In this document: one piece after another, positions 51,952 through 60,455 of the stretch
Layout of the letters: every line of letters starts with the position of its first letter
How positions within the stretch are numbered: position 1 is the first letter of the stretch
NCBI GenBank assembly: GCA_900542375.1
Contig: UQNI01000002.1
Span: 1 to 63,368, forward strand
DNA: 63,368 bases
Origin: an uncultured Oscillospiraceae bacterium
Lineage (GTDB): Bacteria > Bacillota > Clostridia > Oscillospirales > Acutalibacteraceae
Direction: 5' to 3'
Notes under the pieces: generated by a model
What the model saw: the letters and a program-made list of their open reading frames with translations, nothing else
What the model was told of the DNA's origin: nothing
Database searches by the model: none
Made by a program: the position numbers and the translations under genes

Positions 51952-51983
51952 ACCAATGCCCAGTATGAATAGATGGACAGTTC

Positions 51984-52386
51984 TTAATTTTTTTGTCCTT
52001 TTCGCATATGTTCTATGTCTTGAATAGATTGAAAAGAAATCGTGCGAGATTGACGGATATTTTGCTGTACCAATTTTATTGTTTGAATTTGATTTTGCTT
52101 CTCGTCTATATCCAATTTTAGCTGTTTTAATTGCTCATTGAGAATGGACAGAATAATATCGTTTGAGTCTGCGTATTCTAAATTTGTTTGATTACCTCTA
52201 AATTCAGGCCGAGAGTTTTGAGAAGACAGATAAAAGACAGTTTTTTACATCTGCTTCAGTGTAGAGACGACGACCTCCCTCGCTAATCGCCGAAGGTTTT
52301 AGTAAATTTTTCGTATCGTAAAATTATACAGTTCTTACCGATACATTACATAATTTTGCCAATTCTCCTGTGGTATATTTTAGCAT
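51984..52386 (-). pseudogene. Decayed MerR-family regulator
   Basis: From ATG 52386 (behind GGAGGTG) the frame reads MLKYTTGELAKLCNVSVRTV and stops at TAA (52326-52324), where a CAA would give the usual MerR continuation. Past the stop the same frame gives FYDTKNLLKPSAISEGGRRL and then YTEADVK. It then shifts frame (LSFICLLKTLGLNLEVIKQI) and shifts again (LEYADSNDIILSILNEQL, a coiled coil, ending KGQKN). One nonsense change and two frameshifts therefore interrupt an otherwise intact MerR protein of about 130 residues. The damage looks recent because flanking protein sequence is well preserved. Confidence 0.85.
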
Positions 52387-52456
52387 AGATACACCTCCCG
52401 GTTATTATTCTAACTTACAACGTAATGTCACAAGCAATAGATAATGCAGGTGTATT

Positions 52457-53188
52457 TTAAATTTTATCATATTTTTCTGGTGTATGAAGTCGTTTTTGAT
52501 ATTGAGGGCACACTTTCATGCAAATTCCGCACACTGCACCGCGACCAATATGCTGGAATTGTTTTTTCATATATTGACTGCATGTTTCAGCGGAAAAAAT
52601 TTCTTCTCTTGTGATACCAATGTGCCATTCTTTACCGGATATTGCACCACTTGGACAAGCGTTGGTACATAAAGTACAATCTTTACAAATAGAAACAGGC
52701 GCGTGATTTTGAAACGATACCGGACAGTTGGTAAATAAACTTCCCAAACGTACTCGGGCTCCGTATTCTTTATGAAGAAACAGCGAACTTTTTCCAATTG
52801 TGCCCAATCCTGCTAAACATGCTAACTTCTTGTGAGAGTAGCGCCCATTATAATTCCAACCATTGAGGTTAATGCTTTGAGAAGCGCCGACTGTAATATA
52901 ACGGTAGCCTTTTTGTTCCAAATATATGCCAAGCTTTAATAAAGTTTGGTCAATAAAAGTGTTTACAGTGCGGTAATGATGAAAATAGGTGTGGGTAGGG
53001 GCATCTGTAATTTCGTCAATAATCGCATCGGATAGTTTGACTGCTATGCTAATTCCATAACTGCAGTCTCCGAAATCCATGTTGCATTGTTTTAATAAAT
53101 TGATATCTTCCTGTTCCAAATGTGCAAAGCCTACAGATTGGATTCCTTGTTGGTTTAAAAATAGGGTGAGTTCCTGTTGTATTGACAT
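52457..53188 (-). CDS. QueG-like 4Fe-4S protein
   Basis: The 243-residue protein shares with epoxyqueuosine reductases a central SHKKLACLAGLGTIGKSSLFLHKEYGARVRLGSLFTN region and C-terminal ferredoxin motifs CKDCTLCTNACPSGAI plus CGICMKVCPQYQKR (two 4Fe-4S clusters). It is shorter than typical QueG (about 380 residues) and lacks the C-terminal HEAT-like repeats. It may be a truncated or related DUF1730-containing reductase rather than a true QueG. AGGAATT lies upstream of ATG 53188. Confidence 0.75.
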   Translation of the reverse strand: MSIQQELTLFLNQQGIQSVGFAHLEQEDINLLKQCNMDFGDCSYGISIAVKLSDAIIDEITDAPTHTYFHHYRTVNTFIDQTLLKLGIYLEQKGYRYITVGASQSINLNGWNYNGRYSHKKLACLAGLGTIGKSSLFLHKEYGARVRLGSLFTNCPVSFQNHAPVSICKDCTLCTNACPSGAISGKEWHIGITREEIFSAETCSQYMKKQFQHIGRGAVCGICMKVCPQYQKRLHTPEKYDKI

Positions 53189-53236
53189 AATTCCTCCAAA
53201 GAGATATGACGATTTTGTTTCAAAAAGATGTGTTTA

Positions 53237-53308
53237 TTATAACATTAAAAAAATTGCTTAGCAATTTTTAACATATAAAGGTTAAAACGTTCTAGTCAAC
53301 AATCAAAA
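53237..53308. repeat. 72-nt structured repeat, copy 1
   Basis: It starts TTATAACATT and contains the hairpin AAAAATTGC-TTA-GCAATTTTT. A second inverted pair, TTTTAAC and GTTAAAA, spans an 8-nt spacer. It matches copy 2 except at three positions. A further hairpin (CAAAATC-TAT-GATTTTG) overlaps its end. Confidence 0.75.
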
Positions 53309-53337
53309 TCTATGATTTTGTATATGTTGCTAGGGTG

Positions 53338-53409
53338 TTATAACATTAAAAAAATTGCTTAGCAATTTTTAACGTATAAAGGTTAAAACATTCTGGTCAA
53401 CAATCAAAA
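53338..53409. repeat. 72-nt structured repeat, copy 2
   Basis: It repeats copy 1 at a 101-nt offset with three substitutions; both hairpins are preserved. A shortened third trace (TTATAACGTAAAAAATT) follows near 53465. Confidence 0.75.
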
Positions 53410-53761
53410 ATCTAAACATGAAAAGGAAGATATCCTTCAATGTTTTTTGGTGTTATGGGGCTGTTATAACGTAAAAAATTTCTGATAAATAGGAAATAAA
53501 ATGTTCCATAATACTAAGGATGATGATAGCTGCTGCTATTTACAAATACAGAGTTTATAACAGGAGTATTTGCAGAAACATTTAAATGAAGCAGAATATC
53601 CTATCAGTTTCAATTTATACTGCAAATTTATTATGTTACATAAAAGCACTAAAAAATTACTGATATTTATTCAGAAAACAGTGAAATTTAGGCTGATTTG
53701 ACTGTATACCAGCTATAAAAGCGAAGAGATTGGAATATAGCTGTAAATCGAGGTTTTACGC

Positions 53762-53789
53762 TTGCAATCTATTGTTTTTATGCTATAAT
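53762..53789 (+). promoter_or_regulatory. corA promoter
   Basis: TTGCAA (53762-53767) and TATAAT (53784-53789) are separated by 16 nt. The transcript would start near 53796, just before the structured leader. Confidence 0.6.
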
Positions 53790-53803
53790 AAATAAAGATT
53801 CAT

Positions 53804-53905
53804 ACTCAGTTTGGAGGTGGCATTGTGAAACCAAAACCTGGTGAAAGTCAATATTTTTTTGCAGTGCAATGCCGGTCGGCTTTGTGCTGATATAAACTGA
53901 GAGGG
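53804..53905 (+). promoter_or_regulatory. Structured corA leader
   Basis: A closing stem CTCAGTTT (53805-53812) with AAACTGAG (53894-53901) encloses a second stem GGCATTG (53819-53825) with CAATGCC (53867-53873) and a small ACC/GGT hairpin. A 21-codon uORF lies inside. The distal arm ends on the first G of the GAGGG ribosome site of corA, so folding could hide it. No known riboswitch pattern, including the Mg2+ M-box, was recognised. Confidence 0.5.
53825..53890 (+). CDS. Leader peptide upstream of corA (possible uORF)
   Basis: A 21-codon frame begins at GTG 53825, 7 nt after GGAGG (53813-53817). It encodes a peptide that starts MKPKPGESQYFF, contains two Cys and ends at TGA 53888-53890. It lies wholly within the structured leader. 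Translation could alter leader folding, as in other Mg2+ transporter leaders, but nothing proves that it is expressed. Confidence 0.45.
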   Translation: MKPKPGESQYFFAVQCRSALC

Positions 53906-53914
53906 TGAATGGTA

Positions 53915-54838
53915 TTGATATCTTACTTTAAATCAATGAATGGCAAAGTGACAGAAATTGAATCATGTGAGCCTGGGTGTTGGATTCGCTGTATTGCGCC
54001 AACCAATGACGAAATTAACAGTTTAATTGCTGAGTTTGCAATTGAGCCTGATTTTTTTCGTGCAGCAATGGACGAAGAGGAATCTTCCCATATTGATATT
54101 GAAGACGAAAGTACATTGTTAATTGTCGATATACCTGTTCTGGATCGTCCTCATGAAAAGATTACTTATTCTACAACCCCGTTAGGCATTATTATCACAC
54201 AATCTAATGTCATTACGGTTTCTACAAAAGAAAGCCCAATTTTATCAGAAATTGCAGACGGTGCAGTAAAAGATATCCAAACAAATTTAAAAACACGCTT
54301 TATTCTAAATATTTTGCTGCGTGTGGCTACCAGATATTTGCAATACTTAAGACAGATTGATAAAATCTTCAACCAGTTAGAAAAAAAGCTGCGTAAATCC
54401 ATGAAAAACAATGAGTTAATTAAACTGCTGGATATTGAAAAATCTCTTGTTTATTTTTCTTCTTCTTTAAAGGCAAATGAAATTACCATTGAAAAAATTA
54501 TGCGTGGACGAGTCATCAAAATGTACGAAGAAGATCAAGACTTAATTGAAGACGTTTTGGTTGAAATTCGTCAGGCAATTGATATGTCAAGCATTTATCT
54601 GAATATTTTGTCAGGTACGATGGATGCGTTTTCTTCTATCATTTCAAACAACCTGAATATCGTGATGAAAGTATTGGCTTCTTTAACATTGTTAAGTTCC
54701 ATACCTACTGTTGTATCAGGCATTTACGGCATGAACGTAGACCATTTGCCGGTTCCATTTTTTTGGTTTCCGATTACGCTGTCTATTGTATGTATGGTTG
54801 TTGCATTTATTATCCTCAAAAAGAAAGATATGCTTTAA
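53915..54838 (+). CDS. corA: CorA-family divalent-cation (Mg2+) transporter
   Basis: About 307 residues. A long soluble N-terminal domain with a stalk helix (LLRVATRYLQYLRQIDKIFNQLEKKL) is followed by two C-terminal membrane helices with the diagnostic YGMN motif before helix 2 (GIYGMNVDHLPVPF). CorA pentamers pass Mg2+, and some pass Co2+ or Ni2+. The GAGGG site is best spaced for TTG 53915; ATG 53909 is too close. It is preceded by a structured leader and closed by a terminator. Confidence 0.9.
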   Translation: MISYFKSMNGKVTEIESCEPGCWIRCIAPTNDEINSLIAEFAIEPDFFRAAMDEEESSHIDIEDESTLLIVDIPVLDRPHEKITYSTTPLGIIITQSNVITVSTKESPILSEIADGAVKDIQTNLKTRFILNILLRVATRYLQYLRQIDKIFNQLEKKLRKSMKNNELIKLLDIEKSLVYFSSSLKANEITIEKIMRGRVIKMYEEDQDLIEDVLVEIRQAIDMSSIYLNILSGTMDAFSSIISNNLNIVMKVLASLTLLSSIPTVVSGIYGMNVDHLPVPFFWFPITLSIVCMVVAFIILKKKDML

Positions 54839-54841
54839 TTC

Positions 54842-54867
54842 AAAGAGCTGCAAAGCTCTTTTTTTAT
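54842..54867 (+). terminator. corA terminator
   Basis: AAAGAGCT-GCAA-AGCTCTTT followed by T residues lies 3 nt past the corA stop. Confidence 0.85.
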
Positions 54868-54893
54868 ACGATTATTTAAAATTAGGAGAATTT

Positions 54894-55538
54894 ATGGAAC
54901 GGTATAAAACAATTATCCCTTTAGAAACTTGGGATAGAAAATTTATTTTTGAAACATTTTCTCAAAGAGAATTTCCTTATGTAGGAATTACAACGCCGGT
55001 GGACGTTACAGAGCTGAAAAAAGCAGTAAAAGAAAACTGTTGGTCTTTTTATGGAGTTATGAGTTATGCTGTGTCTATGGCTGTTCATTCCGTTTCTGAA
55101 TTTAAAAGAAGGGTTGAAGGAAAGCAGATTGTAGAGTATGACAATGTAGACCTCAGTTTTACTGTTTTAAATAAAGCAAATAATTGTAATTTTGCACATG
55201 TTCCTTATACAACCGACTTCGAACAGTTTTTGCGTTTGTTTTCAGAACAAAAACAAAAAGCAGAAAATACTCTGTTACCGGTTGGAGAAAGCACTCTTGC
55301 CTGTGTTTATGTCACTTGTGTGCCGTGGTATCGCACGACAGCTGTTATCCAACCGGTGGAAATAGGAAAGGATGATACGGTGCCGCGTATTGGTTGGGGA
55401 GCCTTTTTTCAGCAAAATGGAAAGGATATGGTCGATTTTACAATTCAAGCCCACCATGGATTCGTTGATGGATATCATATTCATTTGTTTTTAGAGGCTT
55501 TATCTGAACATATGGAACGAATTATAAGGTTATCATGA
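54894..55538 (+). CDS. Chloramphenicol-acetyltransferase-like protein
   Basis: The 214-residue CAT-fold protein begins ERYKTIIPLETWDRKFIFETF and has the catalytic HHGFVDGYH (HHxxxDG) near the C-terminus, both CAT family marks. It aligns along the full length of CAT trimers. Many CAT-like proteins in clostridia do not confer resistance, so drug acetylation is not assumed. The coding frame opens at 54786, but ATG 54894 with AGGAGAA is the real start. It is a single gene. Confidence 0.85.
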   Translation: MERYKTIIPLETWDRKFIFETFSQREFPYVGITTPVDVTELKKAVKENCWSFYGVMSYAVSMAVHSVSEFKRRVEGKQIVEYDNVDLSFTVLNKANNCNFAHVPYTTDFEQFLRLFSEQKQKAENTLLPVGESTLACVYVTCVPWYRTTAVIQPVEIGKDDTVPRIGWGAFFQQNGKDMVDFTIQAHHGFVDGYHIHLFLEALSEHMERIIRLS

Positions 55539-55607
55539 AATAGGAATACCAAATAATATGAATTGCCGTTGTCACAATGGTATTATGACCCACCTCAAAT
55601 TAAGTTT

Positions 55608-55623
55608 GTTAATGTATGCTAAC
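55608..55623. promoter_or_regulatory. 16-bp palindrome upstream of the fumarase-beta gene
   Basis: GTTAATGTATGCTAAC matches the GTTAG-N6-CTAAC motif with one change. It lies 90 nt before the TTG start. A TATAAT is at 55659-55664 with no good -35, so the promoter may need an activator. Confidence 0.5.
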
Positions 55624-55697
55624 AAAAGTTGCGCTATGTTTATTGGCATATGATAGGGTATAATAAAGCATAGCATCACATAAAAGGAGAAACTATT

Positions 55698-56243
55698 TTG
55701 GAAAGAAAACATATATATACGAATGAATTACAGAAAACAGCCAAGACTTTAAATGCAGGGGATACTATTTTATTAAGCGGAACGATTTATACAGCCCGTG
55801 ATGCTGCTCACAAACGAATGTTTGAAGCGCTGGATCATCACTTGCCGCTTCCTTTTGATTTAAAAGGTGCCTCTATTTACTATGCAGGGCCAACACCTGC
55901 TCCTGCAGGTATGCCCATTGGTTCCTGCGGTCCTACTACGGCAGGCAGAATGGATAAATTTGCACCTCGCCTGTTAGACTTGGGTCTTACTTGTATGATT
56001 GGCAAAGGAGAACGCTCCCAAGAGGTTATAGAGGCCATTGTAAGAAACGGTGCAGTTTATCTTTGTGCTATCGGTGGTGCGGGCGCTTTGGCAGCACAAT
56101 GCGTTAAGTCTCTGGAAGTAATCGGATATGATGATTTGGGTTGTGAGTCTGTAAAACGTTTGGAGATTGAAAACTTTCCTCTTATTGTTGCTATTGACAG
56201 TAAAGGCAATAACTTATTTTTCAGAGATTCATTTGAGGTGTAA
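55698..56243 (+). CDS. Class I fumarase/L-tartrate dehydratase beta-type subunit
   Basis: The 181-residue protein matches the C-terminal (beta) domain of 4Fe-4S class I fumarases and tartrate dehydratases (LLSGTIYTARDAAHKRMFEAL, YAGPTPAPAGMPIGSCGPTTAGRMD, LCAIGGAGALAA). In two-subunit enzymes the iron-sulfur cluster is on the alpha subunit, which is not in this window. A TTG start follows AAGGAGA. It is 2 nt ahead of a CDF transporter. Whether it pairs with a distant alpha subunit is unknown. Confidence 0.88.
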   Translation: MERKHIYTNELQKTAKTLNAGDTILLSGTIYTARDAAHKRMFEALDHHLPLPFDLKGASIYYAGPTPAPAGMPIGSCGPTTAGRMDKFAPRLLDLGLTCMIGKGERSQEVIEAIVRNGAVYLCAIGGAGALAAQCVKSLEVIGYDDLGCESVKRLEIENFPLIVAIDSKGNNLFFRDSFEV

Positions 56244-56245
56244 AT

Positions 56246-57430
56246 GTGACGAATCTATTGGCCCGATTATTTATTAAAGATTATAAAAATACGGACAATT
56301 ATAAAGTACGGGAACAATACGGTAAATTAGCAGGTATTGCAGGAATTACCACCAATTTATTGTTATTTGTTATGAAAATAACGGTTGGAGCTATTTTTAA
56401 CAGCATTGCAATTATTGCAGACTCTATCAATAACTTATCAGACTCCGCTTCTTCCATTGTCACTGTGGTTGGTTTTAAACTTTCGGGAAAGCCGGCTGAT
56501 GAAAAACATCCTTACGGCCACGCAAGAATTGAATATATTGCGGGTATGATTGTTTCATTTATTATTTTAGTGCTGGGATTACAGCTTGGAAAATCTTCTT
56601 TTGATAAGATTTTGTCACCGGAAGAAACGGTATTCAGTTACGTAACGGTAGGAATTTTGGTTGCCTCTATTTTAATCAAAGTATGGCAATGTTTATTTTA
56701 TCGAAGAATTGCAAAAACAATTGCATCATCCACACTAAAGGCAACATCAGCTGACAGCTTCAATGATGTAATTGCGACTACGGTGGTTTTAATTGGAGCG
56801 ATTATTTCTCAGTTTTCAGGTTTTAATTTAGATGGTTATATGGGAATGGCAGTTGCATTGTTTATTATTGTTTCCGGCATACGGTTGGTAATAGAAACAG
56901 CCAATCCATTATTGGGGCTTCCTCCAACAAAAAAATTGGTGAAAGAATTGGAGCAAAGAATTACAAGTCATGAAGAAATTTTAGGAATTCATGACCTAAA
57001 AGTGCATAATTATGGTGCTTCTTCTTGTTTTGCTACTGTTCATTGCGAAGTAGCGTCCGACCAAGATATGATTTCTATCCATGAGGTTATAGATGGAATA
57101 GAACGTGAAGTGTTTAAAGAGATGAACATCAATTTGGTGATTCATATGGATCCTGTGGTTATCAATGATGAACAGGCGAATGAGTTGAAACAGACAATAC
57201 AAGAATTTTTAGGTAGGCTTTCGGAAAAGATTCAAATACATGACTTTCGTGTGGTATGGGGAGAGGAAAGCAGCCATGTTATATTTGACATTGCAGTCCC
57301 TTTTCAGTTTGAATATACAGACGAACAATTAGAATCCATCATTTCAGATAAAATAAAAGAATTGGATGACAGCTACAGTTTAACCTTGGTAGTAGACCAT
57401 GAAGGAGAATTTACAGATGATGAAACCTAA
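56246..57430 (+). CDS. Cation diffusion facilitator (CDF) transporter
   Basis: The 394-residue CDF protein has six membrane helices with IADSINNLSDSASSIV (metal-site motif) and HPYGHARIEYIAG, and a cytoplasmic C-terminal domain that seems extended with a second ferredoxin-like region. CDF proteins export Zn2+, Mn2+ or Fe2+ by proton antiport. A GTG start is used. The fumarase-beta gene is coupled upstream, although a metabolic link is unclear. Confidence 0.9.
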   Translation: MTNLLARLFIKDYKNTDNYKVREQYGKLAGIAGITTNLLLFVMKITVGAIFNSIAIIADSINNLSDSASSIVTVVGFKLSGKPADEKHPYGHARIEYIAGMIVSFIILVLGLQLGKSSFDKILSPEETVFSYVTVGILVASILIKVWQCLFYRRIAKTIASSTLKATSADSFNDVIATTVVLIGAIISQFSGFNLDGYMGMAVALFIIVSGIRLVIETANPLLGLPPTKKLVKELEQRITSHEEILGIHDLKVHNYGASSCFATVHCEVASDQDMISIHEVIDGIEREVFKEMNINLVIHMDPVVINDEQANELKQTIQEFLGRLSEKIQIHDFRVVWGEESSHVIFDIAVPFQFEYTDEQLESIISDKIKELDDSYSLTLVVDHEGEFTDDET

Positions 57431-57458
57431 ATGGTTACATTGATTTTATACGATTTAT

Positions 57459-57495
57459 AAAAAGGACAGCACGGAAAACCGGCTGTCCTTTTTTA
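57459..57495 (+). terminator. Terminator of the CDF operon
   Basis: AAAAAGGACAGC and GCTGTCCTTTTT pair across an 11-nt loop, followed by T residues. Confidence 0.88.
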
Positions 57496-57515
57496 TATGG
57501 ATATATCTATTTTTG

Positions 57516-57696
57516 AAAAGGTGTACTTTTACAAAATCACCATTTAATTACATAATTAGAATAATACAACATGTAAACGGAATTTTCAAGTGCTTTTTAC
57601 ATTGAAAATATACTTTTTTGCATATTTTTTATCCTTTTGCAAAGGTACACTTTTTGGAAGTGTTTCGTTGTAAAAGTACACTTTTGCAAAAGTGTA
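57516..57696. repeat. Iterated AAARGTRYACTTTT boxes
   Basis: Near-copies occur at 57516-57532, 57605-57620 (AAAATATACTTTT), 57641-57655 and 57671-57687, in both orientations because the motif is close to self-complementary. The last is part of the perfect 20-bp palindrome TACACTTTTGCAAAAGTGTA at 57677-57696. The boxes at 57641 and 57671 are about 30 nt (three helical turns) apart. They lie upstream of the surface-protein gene and probably bind a regulator. Confidence 0.6.
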
Positions 57697-57724
57697 TTGT
57701 TATATTTGAATGGAGGAAAGCACA

Positions 57725-60448
57725 ATGAAGCACAGAACAAAGTTTACAAAAACAGCAGCATTTACACTTATTTTTGCCCTTGTACTTTCGTTGTTTCCAA
57801 CAGCGGTACTGGCCGAAAACGTCAGTGTAATTTCTGCAGAAGCAAGTGTCCAAACGACAAATGATGGGCGGTTATCGAACTATAATGCGTCTGAGGAAGG
57901 CTATGTTTGGAATGAAGAATCAAAGGTTCTCACCATTACCCAGAGCACAGAAGACTATACCACTTCAACCTATAAGAATCGTCCATGGCAACAATACGCA
58001 GCTACAGCAGAAAAAATTGTAATTGACAATCCGGATGCTTACATTGGAAATTATGCGTTTTATAATTTTTCTTCTGTGATTAATTTAGAAATTAATAATT
58101 GTGGGGATATTGGAAAATATGCGTTTCAAAACTGTTTAAAACTGGAGAATGTTACAATTAAAAATTGTGGTAACATTGGCAGTTATGCATTTGGAAATTT
58201 TATGTATCTATCCGGTTGGGGTGTAGACGAATCCATTAAAACAGTGGTGATTGAAAACTGTGGAGAGATTGGAGATTATGCATTTGGTGCATTGCCTGCT
58301 TTGGAAAGCGTAAGAATTGACAATTGTACTACAATTAAAACAGGTGCTTTTACTCGTTGCAGTGCATTAAAATCTTTATCTATAGCAAATTGTAATACAA
58401 TTGAAGACAGCGCTTTCGACTATTCAACTTCTTTAACCTCTTTCTATCTTAATGGCTGTGAAAGCATTGGAAGCGGTATTTTAAATGGTTCGAGTGTAGA
58501 ATCTATTGAGTTGGAAAATTGTTCAACTATTGGAGATTATGCATTTCAAAACTGCCATAGTTTAAAAACATTAACTTTGACGGATTGCGGAACCATTGGA
58601 AACTATTCTTTTGGCGGTTGTGAAAATTTAACAGATGTTGCCATCACAAATTTAGATGTAATTGGTGAAGATAGTTTTGCGATTCATGATGAAGGCGTAT
58701 ACAGCAGCTTAACCAATTTAACATTGCATAATGTTCGCTACATTAGCAGCGGGGCATTTGAAAATTGTACTAAACTTACTTCAGTAGATTTAGATGGATG
58801 CGAATATCTTGGAGGAAATGCATTCAGTGGTTGTACCAATTTAACGGACATTGTCGTTCCTGATTATATCCGTTTGGGTTATAGTGATATTTTCGTAAAT
58901 TTTCCGGATATTATGGCACGTATGGAAGCAATTTTAGATGGACAGTTTGACTTGGAGAGCGCTGAGCTTATTGATGAAATATTACCGCAGGGATGGACTT
59001 CTTATCGAATAGGAGAACAGAACAGTGCTGTTTCTTATGAGGGGGATACTCAATTAACAAAAGAGGCAAAATGGAGCGATGAAGATAAGACGACTGCAGA
59101 CGTTCTGATACAAGCTTATTATACTGCAGAAAGACAAATGGATTTTGTATTTGTAGCCGATTGCAGTAATTCCATGGCAGGCATCGGGAATACTTATGAT
59201 ATGAATTCTAAGTTTTATGATATGCAGTCAAAATTGTTGGATGTGACGGAGCAGTTGTTAACCACTCCGGGATATGATTGCAAAGTGGCATATGCTACTT
59301 TTGGAGAAAGTGAATCTTCAGCCTCTCAATTTTATGGGACAACTGAATTGAGCAATGCACAAGATTTTGTTACCAATGACATTGTAGATTATAAATCGAA
59401 TACCAATTATAGCAGCGGATTGGCACAAGCGTTGGAATTAGTCAAAAATAATCAAGGCAGAAATACTACTGTTATTTTTATCTCAGATGGTCAGCCATAT
59501 GGTGGTCCTACTACTCCTGACAGTTATTATGGAATAGAAGAAGCTGCTGCTATCAAAGCAGCAGGCGTGCAAATCATAGGTGTGTTACAATCTGTTGCAG
59601 ACAGTGAAGAAGAAACTGCTACAGAAAATATGCAGGCAATTTGTGACAATGTTTTTGTCTCAAAAGACACGCAGGGATTTAGTGAAGCTGTAAATGATGC
59701 AATTGCGAATGCTTACGGTACTTATACTTTAACGGATAAAGTAGACTCTGATTTTGAGTTGGACGAATCCAGTATTCAGGTATCAGCAGGAAACATCGCA
59801 TTGGGAGAAGATGAAAACGGAAATACAACCATTACATGGACTATCTATGGTATGCCTTTTACAAAACATACCCTGTCTTTTCAAGAAAAATTAAAGGATA
59901 AAGATAGTGTGTATCCAAGTGGCATGTTTGATACCAATAAAGATAACGCATTATTAAGTGATGGAACTGATATTGTAAATACAGTGGCAACACCTACACT
60001 GTCTCGCGGAGCAAGTTTAACCGTAGAGAAAAAGTGGAACGGCGACAGTGAAGAGATTCGCCCGGAGTCTATCAAAGTCACATTGCTGCGCGATGGAGAG
60101 GAATATGATACCCGTGAAATAGGTGCAACACAAAATTGGACCTATACGTGGGAGGGACTGGACGAAGCATATCAATGGAGTGTTCAGGAAACAGATGTTC
60201 CTGGGGGATATACCTCGAATATTACTCATTCAGGACAAAATTGGATTATTACCAATACATATACAAATACAAGCATTCCGGACACACAAGTTCCGAATGA
60301 TTCTGATACAAATCACGGAAATATGGGTACTCCTCCAACAGGAGATAGCAAAACCATAATTTATATATGGGGAACCATCATGCTGTTTGCTGCCGGAATC
60401 CTTGTTGGATTCACTGTATTAGCAGTTAAGAAAAAGAATCGTTCCTAA
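57725..60448 (+). CDS. Sortase-anchored LRR/vWA/Cna-B surface protein
   Basis: The 907-residue secreted protein has a signal peptide (MKHRTK... ending VLA, residue 31) and BspA-type leucine-rich repeats from about 85 to 390 (units such as LEINNCGDIGKYAFQNC). A von Willebrand A domain follows at about 470-660 with MIDAS DCSNSM. Next is a Cna-B-type domain at about 761-850 (LTVEKKWNGDSEE), then a TPPTGDS sortase signal near 868, a membrane helix and KKKNRS. This layout is typical of adhesins or pilin-like proteins. ATG 57725 follows GGAGG. Confidence 0.9.
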   Translation: MKHRTKFTKTAAFTLIFALVLSLFPTAVLAENVSVISAEASVQTTNDGRLSNYNASEEGYVWNEESKVLTITQSTEDYTTSTYKNRPWQQYAATAEKIVIDNPDAYIGNYAFYNFSSVINLEINNCGDIGKYAFQNCLKLENVTIKNCGNIGSYAFGNFMYLSGWGVDESIKTVVIENCGEIGDYAFGALPALESVRIDNCTTIKTGAFTRCSALKSLSIANCNTIEDSAFDYSTSLTSFYLNGCESIGSGILNGSSVESIELENCSTIGDYAFQNCHSLKTLTLTDCGTIGNYSFGGCENLTDVAITNLDVIGEDSFAIHDEGVYSSLTNLTLHNVRYISSGAFENCTKLTSVDLDGCEYLGGNAFSGCTNLTDIVVPDYIRLGYSDIFVNFPDIMARMEAILDGQFDLESAELIDEILPQGWTSYRIGEQNSAVSYEGDTQLTKEAKWSDEDKTTADVLIQAYYTAERQMDFVFVADCSNSMAGIGNTYDMNSKFYDMQSKLLDVTEQLLTTPGYDCKVAYATFGESESSASQFYGTTELSNAQDFVTNDIVDYKSNTNYSSGLAQALELVKNNQGRNTTVIFISDGQPYGGPTTPDSYYGIEEAAAIKAAGVQIIGVLQSVADSEEETATENMQAICDNVFVSKDTQGFSEAVNDAIANAYGTYTLTDKVDSDFELDESSIQVSAGNIALGEDENGNTTITWTIYGMPFTKHTLSFQEKLKDKDSVYPSGMFDTNKDNALLSDGTDIVNTVATPTLSRGASLTVEKKWNGDSEEIRPESIKVTLLRDGEEYDTREIGATQNWTYTWEGLDEAYQWSVQETDVPGGYTSNITHSGQNWIITNTYTNTSIPDTQVPNDSDTNHGNMGTPPTGDSKTIIYIWGTIMLFAAGILVGFTVLAVKKKNRS

Positions 60449-60455
60449 TTAGAAA

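Larger units (their letters stand above)
53189..53824. other. 636-nt gene-free region with structured repeats
   Basis: No coding frame is credible. The left part holds a tandem 72-nt repeat with nested hairpins. The right part (about 53470-53760) is AT-rich with no feature recognised. The region ends in the corA promoter. Confidence 0.65.

Noticed and set aside
51984..52386. Programmed frameshift or stop read-through in the MerR gene.
   Set aside because: Three separate lesions, including a plain nonsense change, fit decay better than recoding, and no slippery heptamer is obvious.
53804..53905. Mg2+ M-box or manganese yybP-ykoY riboswitch before corA.
   Set aside because: The conserved core sequences of those elements were not found; only a novel stem arrangement with a uORF is visible.
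54894..55538. Calling the CAT-like protein a chloramphenicol resistance gene.
   Set aside because: The HHxxxDG catalytic motif is present, but many CAT-like proteins in this lineage do not acetylate chloramphenicol and no resistance context is seen.
57516..57696. A complete insertion sequence upstream of the surface protein.
   Set aside because: No transposase and no target-site duplication were found; the inverted copies are better read as repeated regulatory boxes, although a mini-element remains possible.
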